DNA of 64,000 nucleotides from Epichloe hybrida (Eukaryota; Ascomycota; Sordariomycetes; Hypocreales; Clavicipitaceae). Below the pieces are notes generated by a model. It saw only the letters and a program-made list of their open reading frames with translations, did no database searches and was not told the DNA's origin. Positions 24,117 through 35,008 of the stretch are shown here, one piece after another. The stretch is from assembly GCA_019022495.1 (NCBI GenBank), contig JAFEKR010000082.1, positions 1 to 64,000 of the forward strand, given 5' to 3'. Made by a program: the position numbers and the translations under genes. Each line of letters starts with the position of its first letter. Position 1 is the first letter of the stretch.

Positions 24117-25134
24117 ATGATGACGCCAATTGCCATATTGAATGTGGCGCCCGTATCGCTTCCCTCAAGACCTCACATCCTCGTCTCGGAAATGGTCTCT
24201 GCTGATGGCCTGGCCCTGCTCACGCCTCACACGCCTCATTACGATGTCAATGTCAAGCTTGGGCTCTCTGCTGATGAACTCATTTCCATCATTCCTGGCT
24301 ATCAAGGCCTCATCGTTCGATCAGAAACAGAAGTCACCCCGGAGATCCTGCAAACGGGGAGCAAGTTGAAGGTCATAGCACGTGCTGGTGTCGGCGTCAA
24401 CAACATCAACGTGCCTGCAGCTACCCATCATCGTAATAAACTCGCCTGCGGGAAACATCTTGGCTGCCGCGGAGCACACGGCCCGAAATATTGGTCGTGC
24501 CGACGGAACTATCAAAGACGGAAAATGGAAGCGCAGTAAATTGGTCGGTGTTGAGGTTGGCCGGAAAACGCTGGGTATCGTAGGGTTTGGAAAAGTCGGC
24601 TTGCACGTTGCCAGGATGACCAAAGGCTTGGGCATGCAGATGAAGGCAGTCGATCCATATGCGAGCGCAGACATGGCCCGTCCCGCTGGTGTCGAGCTTA
24701 TACCGAGTCTAAAGGACTTATTGCCTCAAGTTGACTTTCTCACCACTCACACACCACTGTTGGCAACGACCATGGACTTGACTGGTGAAGAGGAGCTGAA
24801 GACTATGAAGTAGACGGCAAGAGTTCTCAATGTTGCTCGAGGTGGTGTGTATAATGAATCTGCACTGCTCAAGGCTTTGGAAGAAGGATGGATAGCTGGT
24901 GCTGGCCTGGATGTCTTCACGGCTGAGCCTCTCACCCCGGACTCGGTCGCTGAAGAGCTCGCAAAGCACCCAAAGACTGTGTCAACGCCTCACTTGGGTG
25001 CCTCAACGGTAGAGGCTCAAGAAAACGTATCTATGGATGTTTGTACAGAGATGCTCGAAATTCTCCGTGGTGGCCCACCTACCAGCGCGGTCAATGCTCC
25101 CATTATCCTTCCCGAGGAGTATCGCAAGCTCTAG
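24117..25134 (+). pseudogene. D-3-phosphoglycerate dehydrogenase (SerA-type) pseudogene
   Basis: The sequence follows fungal 3-phosphoglycerate dehydrogenase from ILVSEMVSADGLALLTPH through GLIVRSETEVTP, KLKVIARAGVGV, SPAGNILAAAEHT, the Rossmann motif GIVGFGKVG, VDFLTTHTPLLATT, LNVARGGVYNESALL and STVEAQENVSMDV. At least four lesions are visible. The frame changes near 24423, after VPAATHH and before IIVINSPAGN. The helix after AAEHT lacks about eight residues normally found before ARNIGRAD. A TAG interrupts the gene at 24811-24813, between ELKTMK and TARVLNVARGG. A second TAG at 25132-25134 follows EEYRKL, where the family continues Q-P and then a C-terminal regulatory region that is not found downstream. 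The active-site Arg and Glu regions survive in sequence but cannot be in one product. This looks like a decaying duplicate of the serine-synthesis enzyme; a functional copy would be expected elsewhere in the genome. Confidence 0.88.
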
Positions 25135-25137
25135 CCC

Positions 25138-26111
25138 GCTCGAAACGAGCTGTTCATTAATACTCCTTCTTCATCTAATTACTCCGTACGGACTACGGAG
25201 TAAACCCGCATGCTTTCTGCTCGGTCGCCCCATATTAACTGCAGGAACGGAACCGGGCCGGATGCTCTCGAGGCTGGGGGGCAGGCAGGCAGGCCAGCAG
25301 GCCAGCAGGCCAGCAGGCAAGCAGGGCGACCAACGGAGTAAAAGCAAGAAAAAGAAGTAGATGGATGTTCGTTCCATTGGGGAAAACAACAGCGGCTTGT
25401 TACTGACTGCTGAAGGGGGACTTTGGGGATGACAGGTTCAAAGATCACGAGAAACCACCTTGAAAGGGAAAAAGCGATGGGATGGCCGCCTGAAGTCGAT
25501 CTCCACTTTGCCAAGACGTTTGAGTACACAGCCAATCAACCACCGCAAGTTGTGTGGTTCGTCCCACCTGTCGTCGTTGAGACAACCTGCCCGATAGCAG
25601 CGAAGGTCTCCACCAGCCGCCGTCCTGTATGGCTCACTTCTAATCTGTTCATCTAAATTCCAACCACTCTTCATCGAGCAACGAATTTCAGACACCTCAA
25701 CACCGTGGCCGTGCGGCCGAGGCTATCTGGTAGGCAGAACGAGCTTCAATTCAACTGTCGCATGCTGCTGTGAGCTACACTGTGCTGTGCTGTGCTGTGC
25801 CGTGCCGTGCAAGTCAGTGGACGGACGCTTTTGGCGCAGACGTAATTTTAACATCAACAACTGACAAAGGAGCATAAACGCAGCCGTTCTAGGTTGAGCC
25901 GAGCAAAGGCAAGGCGTTTCATCACACCAACGCACTCGCCCCAAGATTATCATCGAATTGATCATCAGAAATTCATCCTGGCTGACTGTCTGCCTTCGCC
26001 TGTGACGAAACTTCGCTCGTGCTACCTGAAGTACGACGCCTCGCAAAGTATACATCCGATAACATCTAACACGTTTTCCATCGTCCCTTCCGAGATACCA
26101 CATCAATCAAC
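25138..26111. other. Intergenic, repeats and a palindrome
   Basis: Contains a perfect 10-base inverted repeat (25179-25188 and 25194-25203, TTACTCCGTA/TACGGAGTAA), GCAGGCAGGC/AGGCCAGCAG-type tandem repeats at 25280-25325, and GTGCT/GTGCC pentamer repeats at about 25780-25812. The 3' part is probably the promoter of the Mam3-like gene. No coding region was supported. Confidence 0.55.
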
Positions 26112-28095
26112 ATGCGACAAAATAACGGCTCTGGTGGCTTCGCCAGCGTGCGAACTTGTGTACTAGGAATGGGTAGAATTTTAGGGGTCGGTCTCTCATC
26201 TGTCGCCGCAGCTCCTTTGAGTAAACGCAAGCACCAGGATGACGATTTTGAGGGCACTCCCGTTTGGGTGCTCTATGTAGCCTCAATGGCACTCGTTCTA
26301 CTTGGTGGTGCTTTTGCTGGTCTGACTATCGCGTACGTTGGTGTCTTTTGTCTTTTTGTGTTCTTGTTCCATCTATTTTATCGGCTCATGACTATTGATG
26401 ACATCAGTAACTCAATTTCTGAGCTGGCCTTGCTAACATACTTTCTGATGTAGTCTCATGGGACAGGACAGTATCTACTTGCAGGTTGTATCCGGCGATC
26501 CATGCGAACCGCAGTACAAGAATGCGAAGAGGGTCTTGAAGTTGCTCAACAAGGGCAAACATTGGGTGCTAGTCACCCTCTTACTAGCCAACGTGATTGT
26601 GAATGAGTCCTTGCCTGTCGTTCTTGATAGGACACTGGGCGGCGGCGTTGCGGCTGTTGTTGGCAGCACGGTTCTCATTGGTATGTCCAGAAGAATCATT
26701 GATAGTAGCCTCGAAACGATTGGTTAACGTTTGGGCGCTCTACGCAGTCATCTTCGGCGAGATTGTTCCTCAGTCTATCTGTGTTCGCTACGGTTTACCG
26801 ATCGGTGGTTATATGTCAAAGCCAGTGCTCATGCTAATGTATCTCACGAGCCCCGTGGCATGGCCGACTGCCAAGCTTCTCGACTGGATTCTCGGCGAAG
26901 ACCATGGGACGGTATATAAAAAGAGCGGTCTCAAAACGCTCGTGACCCTTTCACAAATCCTTGGGAGAGCTTTCTGAGCGACTGAATCAAGACGAGGTAA
27001 CCATAATTACAGCCGTCTTGGATTTGAAGGACAAACCTGTGTCAGAGGTCATGACGCCCATGGACGATGTATACACGTTGGCGGAAGATCATGTATTGGA
27101 CGAAAAGACAATGGATAACATCTTGTCTTCGGGCTACTCTCGAATTCCCATCTACCGCGCAGGCAACCCTTCCGACTTTGTCGGTATGCTATTGGTCAAG
27201 ACGCTCATCACTTATGATCCCGAAGACAAAATACCTGTCAGAGAAATTCCTTTGGGTGCAATAGTGGAAACACGACCAGAGACCAGCTGTTTAGACATTA
27301 TCAACTTCTTCCAAGAGGGCAAGTCCCACATGGTTCTGGTGTCAAATCACCCAGGTTCGGATCATGGTGCTCTCGGCGTTGTTACCTTGGAAGATGTCAT
27401 TGAGGAGCTGATCGGAGAGTAAGTTGTGCCCCCTCAAGTCTTCGTACGAAAACAACATCTAATTTTCGTACAGGGAAATTGTTGATGAATCGGATGTCTA
27501 CGTCGATGTTCACAAAGCCATTCGTCGTCTGACTCCGGCGCCGCGTGCCCGACGCATTCATGCTGAAGCTGGCGCCGCTGCTGTGGGTAGGAAACCAGGC
27601 GAAGGCGCTGCGCTGGTTGATATTGCGGAGCAATTAGAAGCTGGTAGCCCGGTTGTTGGTTCGTTAAGTGCGCTGAGCGATAGCGCGCCAGAAAGACATG
27701 CTAAGATGGCAGTCTTTATGCGCCGTCGTGGGTCTGCTGGGCCAGACGGCAAACCTGATGACAGGCCGATTCCTTTCAAGGCGTCACTAGGCGAGATGAA
27801 GCAACAGCTTCGACACCTCGCTCCATCGAATCGCGCTGCTAATCCTCGCAACACTCGCACCAATGTCTTCAAAATCAAACAAGGCCTGAGCGTGACCACG
27901 TTCATCGCAAGTGATGGTCCTGGCAACAAAACCACGGATGATTCAACACTCAAGGCGAGCGATACTGCTGAAGGAGATGAGTCAACGCCGCTCTTGAGAA
28001 CGCCAAGTCTGAATGGTGGTCAGGCTGAGAATGGGTACGGGTCCGGCAAGTCGAAAAAGGATAGTGTCAAGTTCAAGGATCATGATCGGCAATAA
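26112..28095 (+). CDS. MAM3: Mam3/CNNM-type DUF21-CBS membrane protein, one-base frameshift
   Basis: Four exons (26112-26332, 26454-26680, 26748-27418, 27474-28095). The N-terminus enters the membrane with a hydrophobic segment ([22 protein letters not shown]). The DUF21 transporter-like domain follows, with [21 protein letters not shown] and [20 protein letters not shown], then a CBS pair ([14 protein letters not shown]..., [35 protein letters not shown]) and a long hydrophilic tail. Yeast Mam3 is a vacuolar-membrane protein linked to magnesium and manganese homeostasis. After GLKTLVTL the expected HKSLGE can be read only if one T is removed from the TTT at 26949-26951; as written the frame ends in TGA 12 codons later. 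The exon sum is 1741 nt, one more than a multiple of three, matching exactly one extra base. With the correction the protein is ~579 residues. Either a real loss-of-function allele or a homopolymer error. Confidence 0.88.
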
Positions 28096-28527
28096 GTGTT
28101 GACGGGCTTTTGTAGGGGCTTTTGTAGGGGCGAAACAGGTAGTCTGATGGAGGTGTTTTGTTGTATGCATGATTTGCTTTTCCGCCTCGCCCCTATGGCC
28201 AGGCTGTTCATTCGGTGGAAACGGTGATACCAAGACAGTATTCGGCATCAATTGATCACGGCTTGAGGCCGAATCAGGAAATTTCAGCAGTTCACAATCA
28301 TGTTGTGTGTTCCAGCTTCGGCACCCAAAATACATGCAACGTGACTTCTTCGTGGATCGCGCGAGCATGCACGTCACAAGTCGAGGAACATGATTTCTGA
28401 ATACGGGGACGGGCCATGAAACAGGTGGACCTCGTGTGGGAAAAAAAAAAAATTCTCGAAGGTTTCCACGAATTCAGGAATGCAAAATTCATGGTATCTT
28501 GACTCATGGGACCCATGATGCCATCGA

Positions 28528-29836
28528 TCAATCATACCAAATAGCATTCATTCCGAATCCTGGCTCCTGCACTCGAACTCTGGCTACTCGGGCCAAAAAC
28601 TCATCTTGCCAGCGATAGATCTCCAGCCAGCCTTCCTGATCATCGGTAAGAGCCACCCAGTCATCGCACCAATCGCTCGGTGCCACGGCGTTGCTGTGTC
28701 CGCCACTCGTAGGCGTGGGGTTCAGACATATCTGTCGCTCAATAGCGCCATTCCGGCGCAATTTAAACGCGGCAATGTAACCTGTCAAATCAAAGGAATT
28801 GGCCCTCGATGAAGCGAACAAGTAGTTTCCCGAGTGGGACAGCGCGCACACATCAGCCCTGTACATGGTCCAGCGATGGCGTATGCCAGGCGGAATCAAC
28901 GGGTACTGCTTGTCCGTGTAAAGGGGCATGTGCGTGTCAGGATCGATGGCGTACTCGCAGATGCGATTTCCCTTCTCCATCAAGGCATACAGGTAGTTCC
29001 CGGAGGGATGCATGGCCAGCCACCTGGGATGATCTCTCCCATCGGGACAGTCGACGCTGCCAACGAGCTCGACGGAGGCATTCTGGGGAAAGGGCTGGTC
29101 TTTGAGGCGGCGATGGAGCCAGATCTTGTTGGCTTTCAGGTCGGCGGAGTAGAGGTACGATTCTGAAGGGTGGAAGACCATGCCGTGGATGCCGCTGTCG
29201 GGCTGGTAGGCGTAGTGCTGGAGAGGTTCCTGGAGGGTTCCGGAGGGGGAGGGGGCGAAGACGGTGCCGTGGCCGGCGTGGTCGTAGAAGGGGTTGCAGT
29301 AGACGCCGTAGGGGGGGTGTTTGGCGGCGAGGAGGAAGATGGCGCGGGTGTTGGTGACGGGGGAGGATGCTTCGGCTGTAAAATGAGGCTTGTTCAGATG
29401 TTTGTGGCTACATGGTTGGGTTGGTTTAGGAAGGGGGGGGGGGGGTGTTGCCAACGGCTTTTGTCAAAAAAAAAAAAAAAAGACTTACGCTCGTGAAGCA
29501 TTGGCTGGGACGTCTGGTGAAGGATGGAGGTGGGTGATTCGACGGCAAAGCTGGACCATTTCTTCATCGCGGCGCCGTAGATGTTCTTTTTGGCGTGCTT
29601 TGTTCAAAAAGAAAGGAAGAAAAATAGAGGAAGAAGTGCATGTTAGTCGTGTGCGGTGAGGGATCGGGCAGAACCAGCAGGGGGCTCACGTCAAATGTCA
29701 TCCAGGAAATGGGTTCATCTTGTGGGATTTCCGTCCGTTTGACAAGCTCGAGCGTGAGCTTCTCGTCGTCAAAGGCAAACGTGAAGATGGCCCCGGGCGG
29801 CGTCCAGGTGCCGACCATGAGATGGTGGATGGGCAT
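28528..29836 (-). CDS. Muconate-cyclase-type seven-bladed beta-propeller (carboxy-cis,cis-muconate cyclase family)
   Basis: Three exons (29836-29690, 29597-29489, 29375-28528) give 367 residues, the size of the fungal 3-carboxy-cis,cis-muconate lactonizing enzyme. That cytosolic enzyme of the protocatechuate branch cyclises 3-carboxymuconate to a muconolactone. Visible family stretches are HHLMVGTWTPPGAIFTFAFDD, EPISWMTFDHAKKNIYGAAMKKWSSF, SGIHGMVFHPSESYLYSADL, HPRWLAMHPSGNYLYALMEKGN and LSHSGNYLFASSRAN, each a propeller blade with the GNYLYA-like strand. The start lies at the family's MPIHHLMVGT. The second intron holds a 13-G tract and an A tract. It is divergently placed 866 bp from an intradiol dioxygenase, which strongly suggests a shared aromatic catabolic route. 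Because the partner looks catechol- or hydroxyquinol-type, the natural substrate may be a muconate other than the 3-carboxy form. Confidence 0.88.
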
Positions 29837-30702
29837 CTTGTTGTTGGCTGTGAGGGGGTCTCGTGTCTGTCTTGCAGCTAGATACTACTAGAGAGGGGGA
29901 CGTCGATGGAATGAAACGAAGCTGTGCCGTCACGATGGACTGGCGACAAGTTTAAGTCGACAGGCAGAGAATCCCGGCCTCACTCCCGAGGTCCCGACGC
30001 CATCGCCAAAAAGTGACCCCTCATGATCCGCACCGCACAATTGCATGTGTATGTACATGTACTCCGTGATCTGTGTGTACAGTGGGGTGGCAGATGTAGA
30101 TGCACCAGCTGCCCAGCAGGGCAAAGACCTTGAGGCCAATCGGCTTCGCATTAGCCGTCGGCAGGTCCACACGGCTACTGCACATTGGTGGTGCACGACC
30201 TTTCCCGCCGGTTCCGAATTGCCATTTGTTGGCGGGCGGCTGACATTTGGGGTTGGTGGGATGGTGGGATGGTGGGGGGAACCAGCCAACGGCTTGAGCT
30301 GTGATGATCATCGTTCCTGAACACATGGCGCCGGCTAGTTATCTGGCGTGAAACTCGGGGTCCCTGGGAGAGGCGAGAGGCGAGAGGCGGGAGGCGAGAG
30401 GCGAAAGGCGAGTATATAACAAGTCTGGCTCGCCACTCCCGAGGGTGAGACCTTGTTTGGTTTCTAAACTCATAATCACTATCTTGATTCTTCATCATCT
30501 CACAGCGATCACCAGAAGAACAAAAAATCGCACCCTTTTTAAAAACAAGCAAGCTCGTCTGTCAAGAAGTCTGCAACTCCTTTCTCCCTGACGGCTCCCT
30601 GACGGCTCCTGAGCAACCGACGAAATCACTTGTTTACGCTTTTGTTCTCCCCCATCACATTACAACACATCGCATCACATTACATCACAGCCTTGATTCA
30701 CA
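29837..30702. promoter_or_regulatory. Shared divergent promoter region of the aromatic catabolic pair
   Basis: The 866 bp between the two divergent start codons must hold both promoters. It has a GAGAGGCG-type octamer repeat at about 30366-30412, TACATGTACTCCGTG near 30053, and a pyrimidine-rich, TTACATCAC-repeated leader just before the dioxygenase ATG. I cannot name a binding site for a specific regulator. Confidence 0.5.
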
Positions 30703-31798
30703 ATGCCCACAAACGAACACACAGGCGGCAACGGCTCTAGCCGCTTCGATCCCACCTTCACCAGCCGTGTCATCAAGACCATGGGCCCCAACATGGAGCC
30801 CAGAACCCGACAGGTCCTCTCCAGCCTGATCACTCACATTCACGACTTTGCTCGCGAAGTCGAGCTCACGCACGACGAGTGGATGGCTGGAGTGCACTTC
30901 ATCAACTCTGTCGGTCAGACTTCTACCAAGACGCGAAACGAGGCTCATCGTGTTTCCGACGTTCTTGGTCTTGAATCGTACGTTGCTTTCTTTTTGACTT
31001 ACTCCAAGCTCTGCTACATCCTCCCTCATATTGGAACATCCACGTACTGACCCTTTTTTCTTTTTTTTCTCTTTTTCCTTCCCTTGACGGATAGACTAGT
31101 TGATGAGATCGCCAACAAGATCATCGCCGAAGACGGCGACATCGACCCAACTTCCTCGTCTATCCTCGGCCCATTCTGGTCCCCCGACGCGCCTTTCCGT
31201 GACAACGGCAGCACCATCATCCAGAACCCCAACCCTCACGGCCGCGTGTGCAAAATGCACGGCACCATCACCGACCTCGTCACCGGCAAGCCTATCCCAG
31301 GAGCCGTCTTCGACATCTGGCAGGCCAGCGCCAACGGCAAATACGACTTCCAGGACCCAGAGAACCAGACACCCAACAACCTGCGAGGCAAGTTCAGGGC
31401 CGATGAGAACGGCAAGTACTGGCTCTACTGTTACCATCCTACGGCTTACTCGCTGCCCACCGATGGCCCCGCTCACCAGCTTCTCACGCTCATGGATCGT
31501 CATCCCATGAGACCAGCTCATATTCACATCATGGTGCGTGAAATTATCTTGTGAAGAAGTCCAACGCAAAAGGCACTAACGCGGAAAAAAATCACAGGTC
31601 ACTCATCCCGAGTACAAGGGCTGCACAACCCAGCTGTACCCCAAGGACGATCCGTGGCTGGAGACGGATACTGTCTTTGCTGTCAAGGATGACCTCGTCG
31701 TCGACTTTAAGCCTTACAAGGATGACAAGGCTACTTTGGAGCTCGAGTACAATGTTTTCTTGTCGCCAAAGGGATACAAGGGCAAGGTCTTTCAATAA
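30703..31798 (+). CDS. Intradiol ring-cleavage dioxygenase (catechol/hydroxyquinol 1,2-dioxygenase type)
   Basis: Three exons (30703-30977, 31095-31533, 31598-31798) encode 304 residues. Intradiol dioxygenases open catecholic rings between the hydroxyls with Fe(III) and O2. The N-terminal helical dioxygenase domain ([32 protein letters not shown]) is the linker domain of catechol and hydroxyquinol enzymes and is absent from protocatechuate enzymes. The catalytic domain has [44 protein letters not shown], the Tyr ligand context [11 protein letters not shown], and [14 protein letters not shown] with the two His ligands and the preceding Arg. A Tyr in GKYDFQ fits the remaining ligand. No signal peptide is visible, so a cytosolic enzyme is expected. 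Splicing restores S|LVDEIANK and HIHIM|VTHPEY. Catechol versus hydroxyquinol preference cannot be read with confidence. Confidence 0.92.
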
Positions 31799-32665
31799 AA
31801 GAGACGGATTTCGTATGAGAACCAGATATCGAAGAAGATCCAGGGGTGAAGGAATATTGAAGGGGGAAGACGGAGCATGGTGAGGAAATTGCATTGGATA
31901 AATTATATGGATAAATGACATGGGAAAGTTTCTACATGGTATGATCCAGTTTGGCGTTTGGATGAGGTGGCATGTTTGAATGATTAGGAGTTTTCGTCAT
32001 TTTCTAAGATGTGAAAAGAGCACGTTACTTGGATTGTTTCTGTGCCTTCTCGAGATGTGTATGTAATAAGTGCGACGATGTTCTGATCTGGAAGCCATGT
32101 ACCGGGTAGCTTGGGTTTGCAGAGGGCCATAATTGGCCGCGATAAGATAAGCCACACGGGCCGTTGTCACAGCAACAACGCCCTCTAGTAAACAATAGCA
32201 ATACCCGCCAAGCTAGCCTCAGCTAGGCAACGGGAGCCGTTTGAAACCCTTGTCCTATGAACGATGCCGCCGTTCTGTTCATCAATCCTGCTATTATAAT
32301 ACCACTTGGTGTGCACGCCGCATGGTGCCTCTTTTCGCAGCCTCTTCTTCTTCTCGCTTCATCTTTTTTGCTTCGTGTTTGGTAATATCTGCTCTACTTG
32401 TTCTGCTACCCAAGCGGGGCCCAGGTCGTCGTCATCGCAGCAGCCCATTTCCACAGACGCTCCCTCGAGTGGCTTGTGGTGATAACGTGGTGATAACGTG
32501 GTGACAACGGGGAGAAAAGGCCGGAATATTGAAGCATATAGCAAAGATCTCCCCAGCTCTTCTCCGCTCATCCCGTTTCTTCACCGTCAACAACCTCCTG
32601 CCAGCTTTGGCAGCCCTTCTGCAGCAGCGTCAGTCGACAGCCAGCAGACCTGGCAGCAAGACAAC
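31799..32665. other. Intergenic, no gene seen
   Basis: 3' flank of the dioxygenase and 5' flank of the Rid1-like gene. An open frame runs from 32498 into the Rid1-like gene, but the part before 32666 has no family character and is probably 5' leader. A doubled GTGATAACGTG unit occurs at about 32479-32500. Confidence 0.5.
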
Positions 32666-35008
32666 ATGGTAGGACAATTCGTCAGGAGCAATCCGGGTGC
32701 TCTCGGCGAGCTGCCGCAGAATCACCTGGGATCCGCTCCTCGGTCTCCCAGCAGGGCTGGCGATGAAGGCCGGGATGACACGGCTCGAAATAGTGCACGT
32801 TCACCGACGAAATCTGTATTGGGCAAGCTTCCCTTTCGGTCCGGTGGCGGCGACAAGGGGTCTTCACGAACGACTGAATCTCGAGATGTGTCGCCCAAGA
32901 AGCCGAAGAAAACAAAGTCCGGCACGAACCTGGCTGGGTTACTATCTCGTCCCAAATCGCTCCGGAATCTGTACAAAACGGCGACCGATGATGAAAATCG
33001 AGCCAAAGACAAAGAGAACGTGACTCCCAGTGGCACGCCCAGCTCTGAGAGGCCACCACCACCCATCTTTTCTCAATTCGCCTCGGAAAGAACAACTGCG
33101 TCGCAGCAGGGACATGATTCGGAGCCCATGTCAACCAAAGTGGCTCAAGACCGGCCAAAGTCAATGCAAGCTCCCAGACCACAGCTTGATCGTGCTCAAT
33201 CCTCGTCACCTTCCAAGACGCAAGGCTGTGCTGCCAGGCCAGTGTCCGTGTTACCCGACCAAACACGCCGCAACAAGTTCTTCAGCGGTCTTGGTCATGC
33301 CCGTTCGAAAACGACCGTATCGAGCCCCACGAGTGAGATTCCGGAGCTGCAGATAAAGCCCGAGGATATCAATCAACAACTTGAGGCTCTCTTGGATCGA
33401 CGAAACATCCCCGAGAATCAGCGATACAAGATGCGCAATCTGAATGACACAATCAAGCTGGAGTTCATTCGACAGGATCATGCTGAAATGCAAGCCGCAA
33501 AGGTGGAACGGTCCAGTGCTGCTGGCACAGCAAGCAGCATGGCTAGCAACGATCGGGTCATCAGCAGCAGCGGAAACAGTCCCAATGCCGAGGATGAGCG
33601 ACCGAAGCGCAGTCGTGGAAGAAGCTTCACTTTTTCACGGGGTAAGAAGGATTCCAGCTCGCCGACGAAGAAGCCCAAGGGAGAAGGCACTCTGGGTCGG
33701 CATTTTCGAAGCAGGTCGACGGATAGCATTGCTTCCGAATCCCATCCCTCCTCCTCTGGCCAGTCGGCAGGGGCAGGGTTCTTGTCCAAGATGAAAACTC
33801 AGCAAGGCCCATCCGATTATGTTGCGTATCTGAGAAAAGTCCAGCAGCCGGAACTTGTCGAGGTAGGTAAGCTACACAAGCTGCGGCTCTTGCTTCGAAA
33901 TGAGACTGTCGCCTGGATCGAGGACTTTATTCAACAGGGCGGCATGCACGAAATTGTTGGTTTGCTCAACCGAATCATGGAGGTCGAGTGGAGGTATGCC
34001 CGATGCGAACCAGACAAAAATGCTTCCATCAAGTTTGAAACTAACTCTTGTGTGTCTAGGGAGGAGCATGAAGATGCCTTGCTGCACGAAAACCTGCTCT
34101 GCCTCAAAGGTCTCACAACAACGGCCAAGGCGATGGAATATCTTGAGTGTGTTCAAGCAGACTTGTTTCCCAAGCTCCTGCACTTGCTTTTTGACCCAGA
34201 AAAGAAGGGCCCGAGCGAGTTCACGACTCGCAACATCATCACATCGGTTCTACTTGCCTACATCGAGTCCGCCGCCCCCGTGGAACAAATGATACGAGCC
34301 AAGAATGTCTTGGGCCATCTTCGCGACAAGCCCAGTAAAGAAGCCGAGCGACCTCTTCCGTTTGTCTTGGAGATGAGACAGGAGCGACCGTACCGCGTGT
34401 GGTGCAAGGAAGTTGTCTCAGTGACCAAGGAAGTCTTTTGGATCTTCCTGCACAACCTGAACGTTGTCTCATTGCCCAGCGATAAGACGGCCCAGCCCGG
34501 CCACACTGGTCAGGACAGTCGAGGCTCCAGCGATGACACGAATGGACCTTTTGGATACATGCTTCGCCATTTCCCTCGAGAGCGTCCGCCGGTTCCTGCT
34601 GCGCCTTATGTCGGCGGTGTCGAGTGGGACGCAACAAACTATCTTGCTTCCCACCTCGACCTGATGAACGCCATCATTGCGTGTGCAGCCACGTCCCTGG
34701 AACGCAACAAACTACGAGCAGAGTTTCGCATCTCGGGCTGGGAGCGATGTTTGGGCGGCAGCCTCCGCATCTGCAAGGAGAAGTTTTACGGCAGCGTACA
34801 CGTTGCATTGCGAACCTGGGTTGCCGCAGCTGCTGAAGACGGCTGGGACGTCAGAGACGTTCGGTTCGGCCCTGCCCCCCAGCCAAGGTCTCCCCAGAAA
34901 CCAGGAGCTGGTCAGAAGCCCAAGGCTGAGCCTGCACCCAAGTTGGACATGCCCAAGCTCGACTTTGGCCTTGATCAGCAGCCTGGCGCCAAAGATGCAT
35001 GGCTGTGA
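32666..35008 (+). CDS. Rid1-like Rho/Cdc42 GTPase-binding protein (formin-type GBD/FH3 without FH2)
   Basis: Two exons (32666-33993, 34060-35008) encode about 758 residues. The first ~390 residues are a basic, Ser-rich disordered region with PTKS, KKPKKTKSG and RGRSFTFSRGKKDSSSP clusters. The armadillo-like GTPase-binding/FH3 region follows, from SDYVAYLRKVQQPELVE through KLRLLLRNETVAWIEDFI, GLLNRIMEVEWREEHEDALLHENLLCLKGL, LLHLLFDPEKKGPSEFTTRN, RPYRVWCKEVVSVTKEVFWIF, VGGVEWDATNYLASHLDLMNAII and ISGWERCLGGSLRICKEKFYG. It resembles the formin regulatory half but has no FH1/FH2, as in the fungal Rid1 proteins that act in cell polarity. The intron at 33994-34059 is 66 nt, contains no stop and would be read through in frame if retained, adding 22 residues inside MEVEWR|EEHEDA; conservation says it is spliced. 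The start at 32666 is the first ATG with gene-like sequence; the frame extends upstream. Confidence 0.85.
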   Translation: MVGQFVRSNPGALGELPQNHLGSAPRSPSRAGDEGRDDTARNSARSPTKSVLGKLPFRSGGGDKGSSRTTESRDVSPKKPKKTKSGTNLAGLLSRPKSLRNLYKTATDDENRAKDKENVTPSGTPSSERPPPPIFSQFASERTTASQQGHDSEPMSTKVAQDRPKSMQAPRPQLDRAQSSSPSKTQGCAARPVSVLPDQTRRNKFFSGLGHARSKTTVSSPTSEIPELQIKPEDINQQLEALLDRRNIPENQRYKMRNLNDTIKLEFIRQDHAEMQAAKVERSSAAGTASSMASNDRVISSSGNSPNAEDERPKRSRGRSFTFSRGKKDSSSPTKKPKGEGTLGRHFRSRSTDSIASESHPSSSGQSAGAGFLSKMKTQQGPSDYVAYLRKVQQPELVEVGKLHKLRLLLRNETVAWIEDFIQQGGMHEIVGLLNRIMEVEWRYARCEPDKNASIKFETNSCVSREEHEDALLHENLLCLKGLTTTAKAMEYLECVQADLFPKLLHLLFDPEKKGPSEFTTRNIITSVLLAYIESAAPVEQMIRAKNVLGHLRDKPSKEAERPLPFVLEMRQERPYRVWCKEVVSVTKEVFWIFLHNLNVVSLPSDKTAQPGHTGQDSRGSSDDTNGPFGYMLRHFPRERPPVPAAPYVGGVEWDATNYLASHLDLMNAIIACAATSLERNKLRAEFRISGWERCLGGSLRICKEKFYGSVHVALRTWVAAAAEDGWDVRDVRFGPAPQPRSPQKPGAGQKPKAEPAPKLDMPKLDFGLDQQPGAKDAWL

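Noticed and set aside
29170..29496. Gly/Val-rich plus-strand frame
   Set aside because: Antisense shadow of the muconate-cyclase-type gene.
33030..33360. Arg/Ser-rich alternate frames inside the Rid1-like gene
   Set aside because: Shadow frames of a coding exon.
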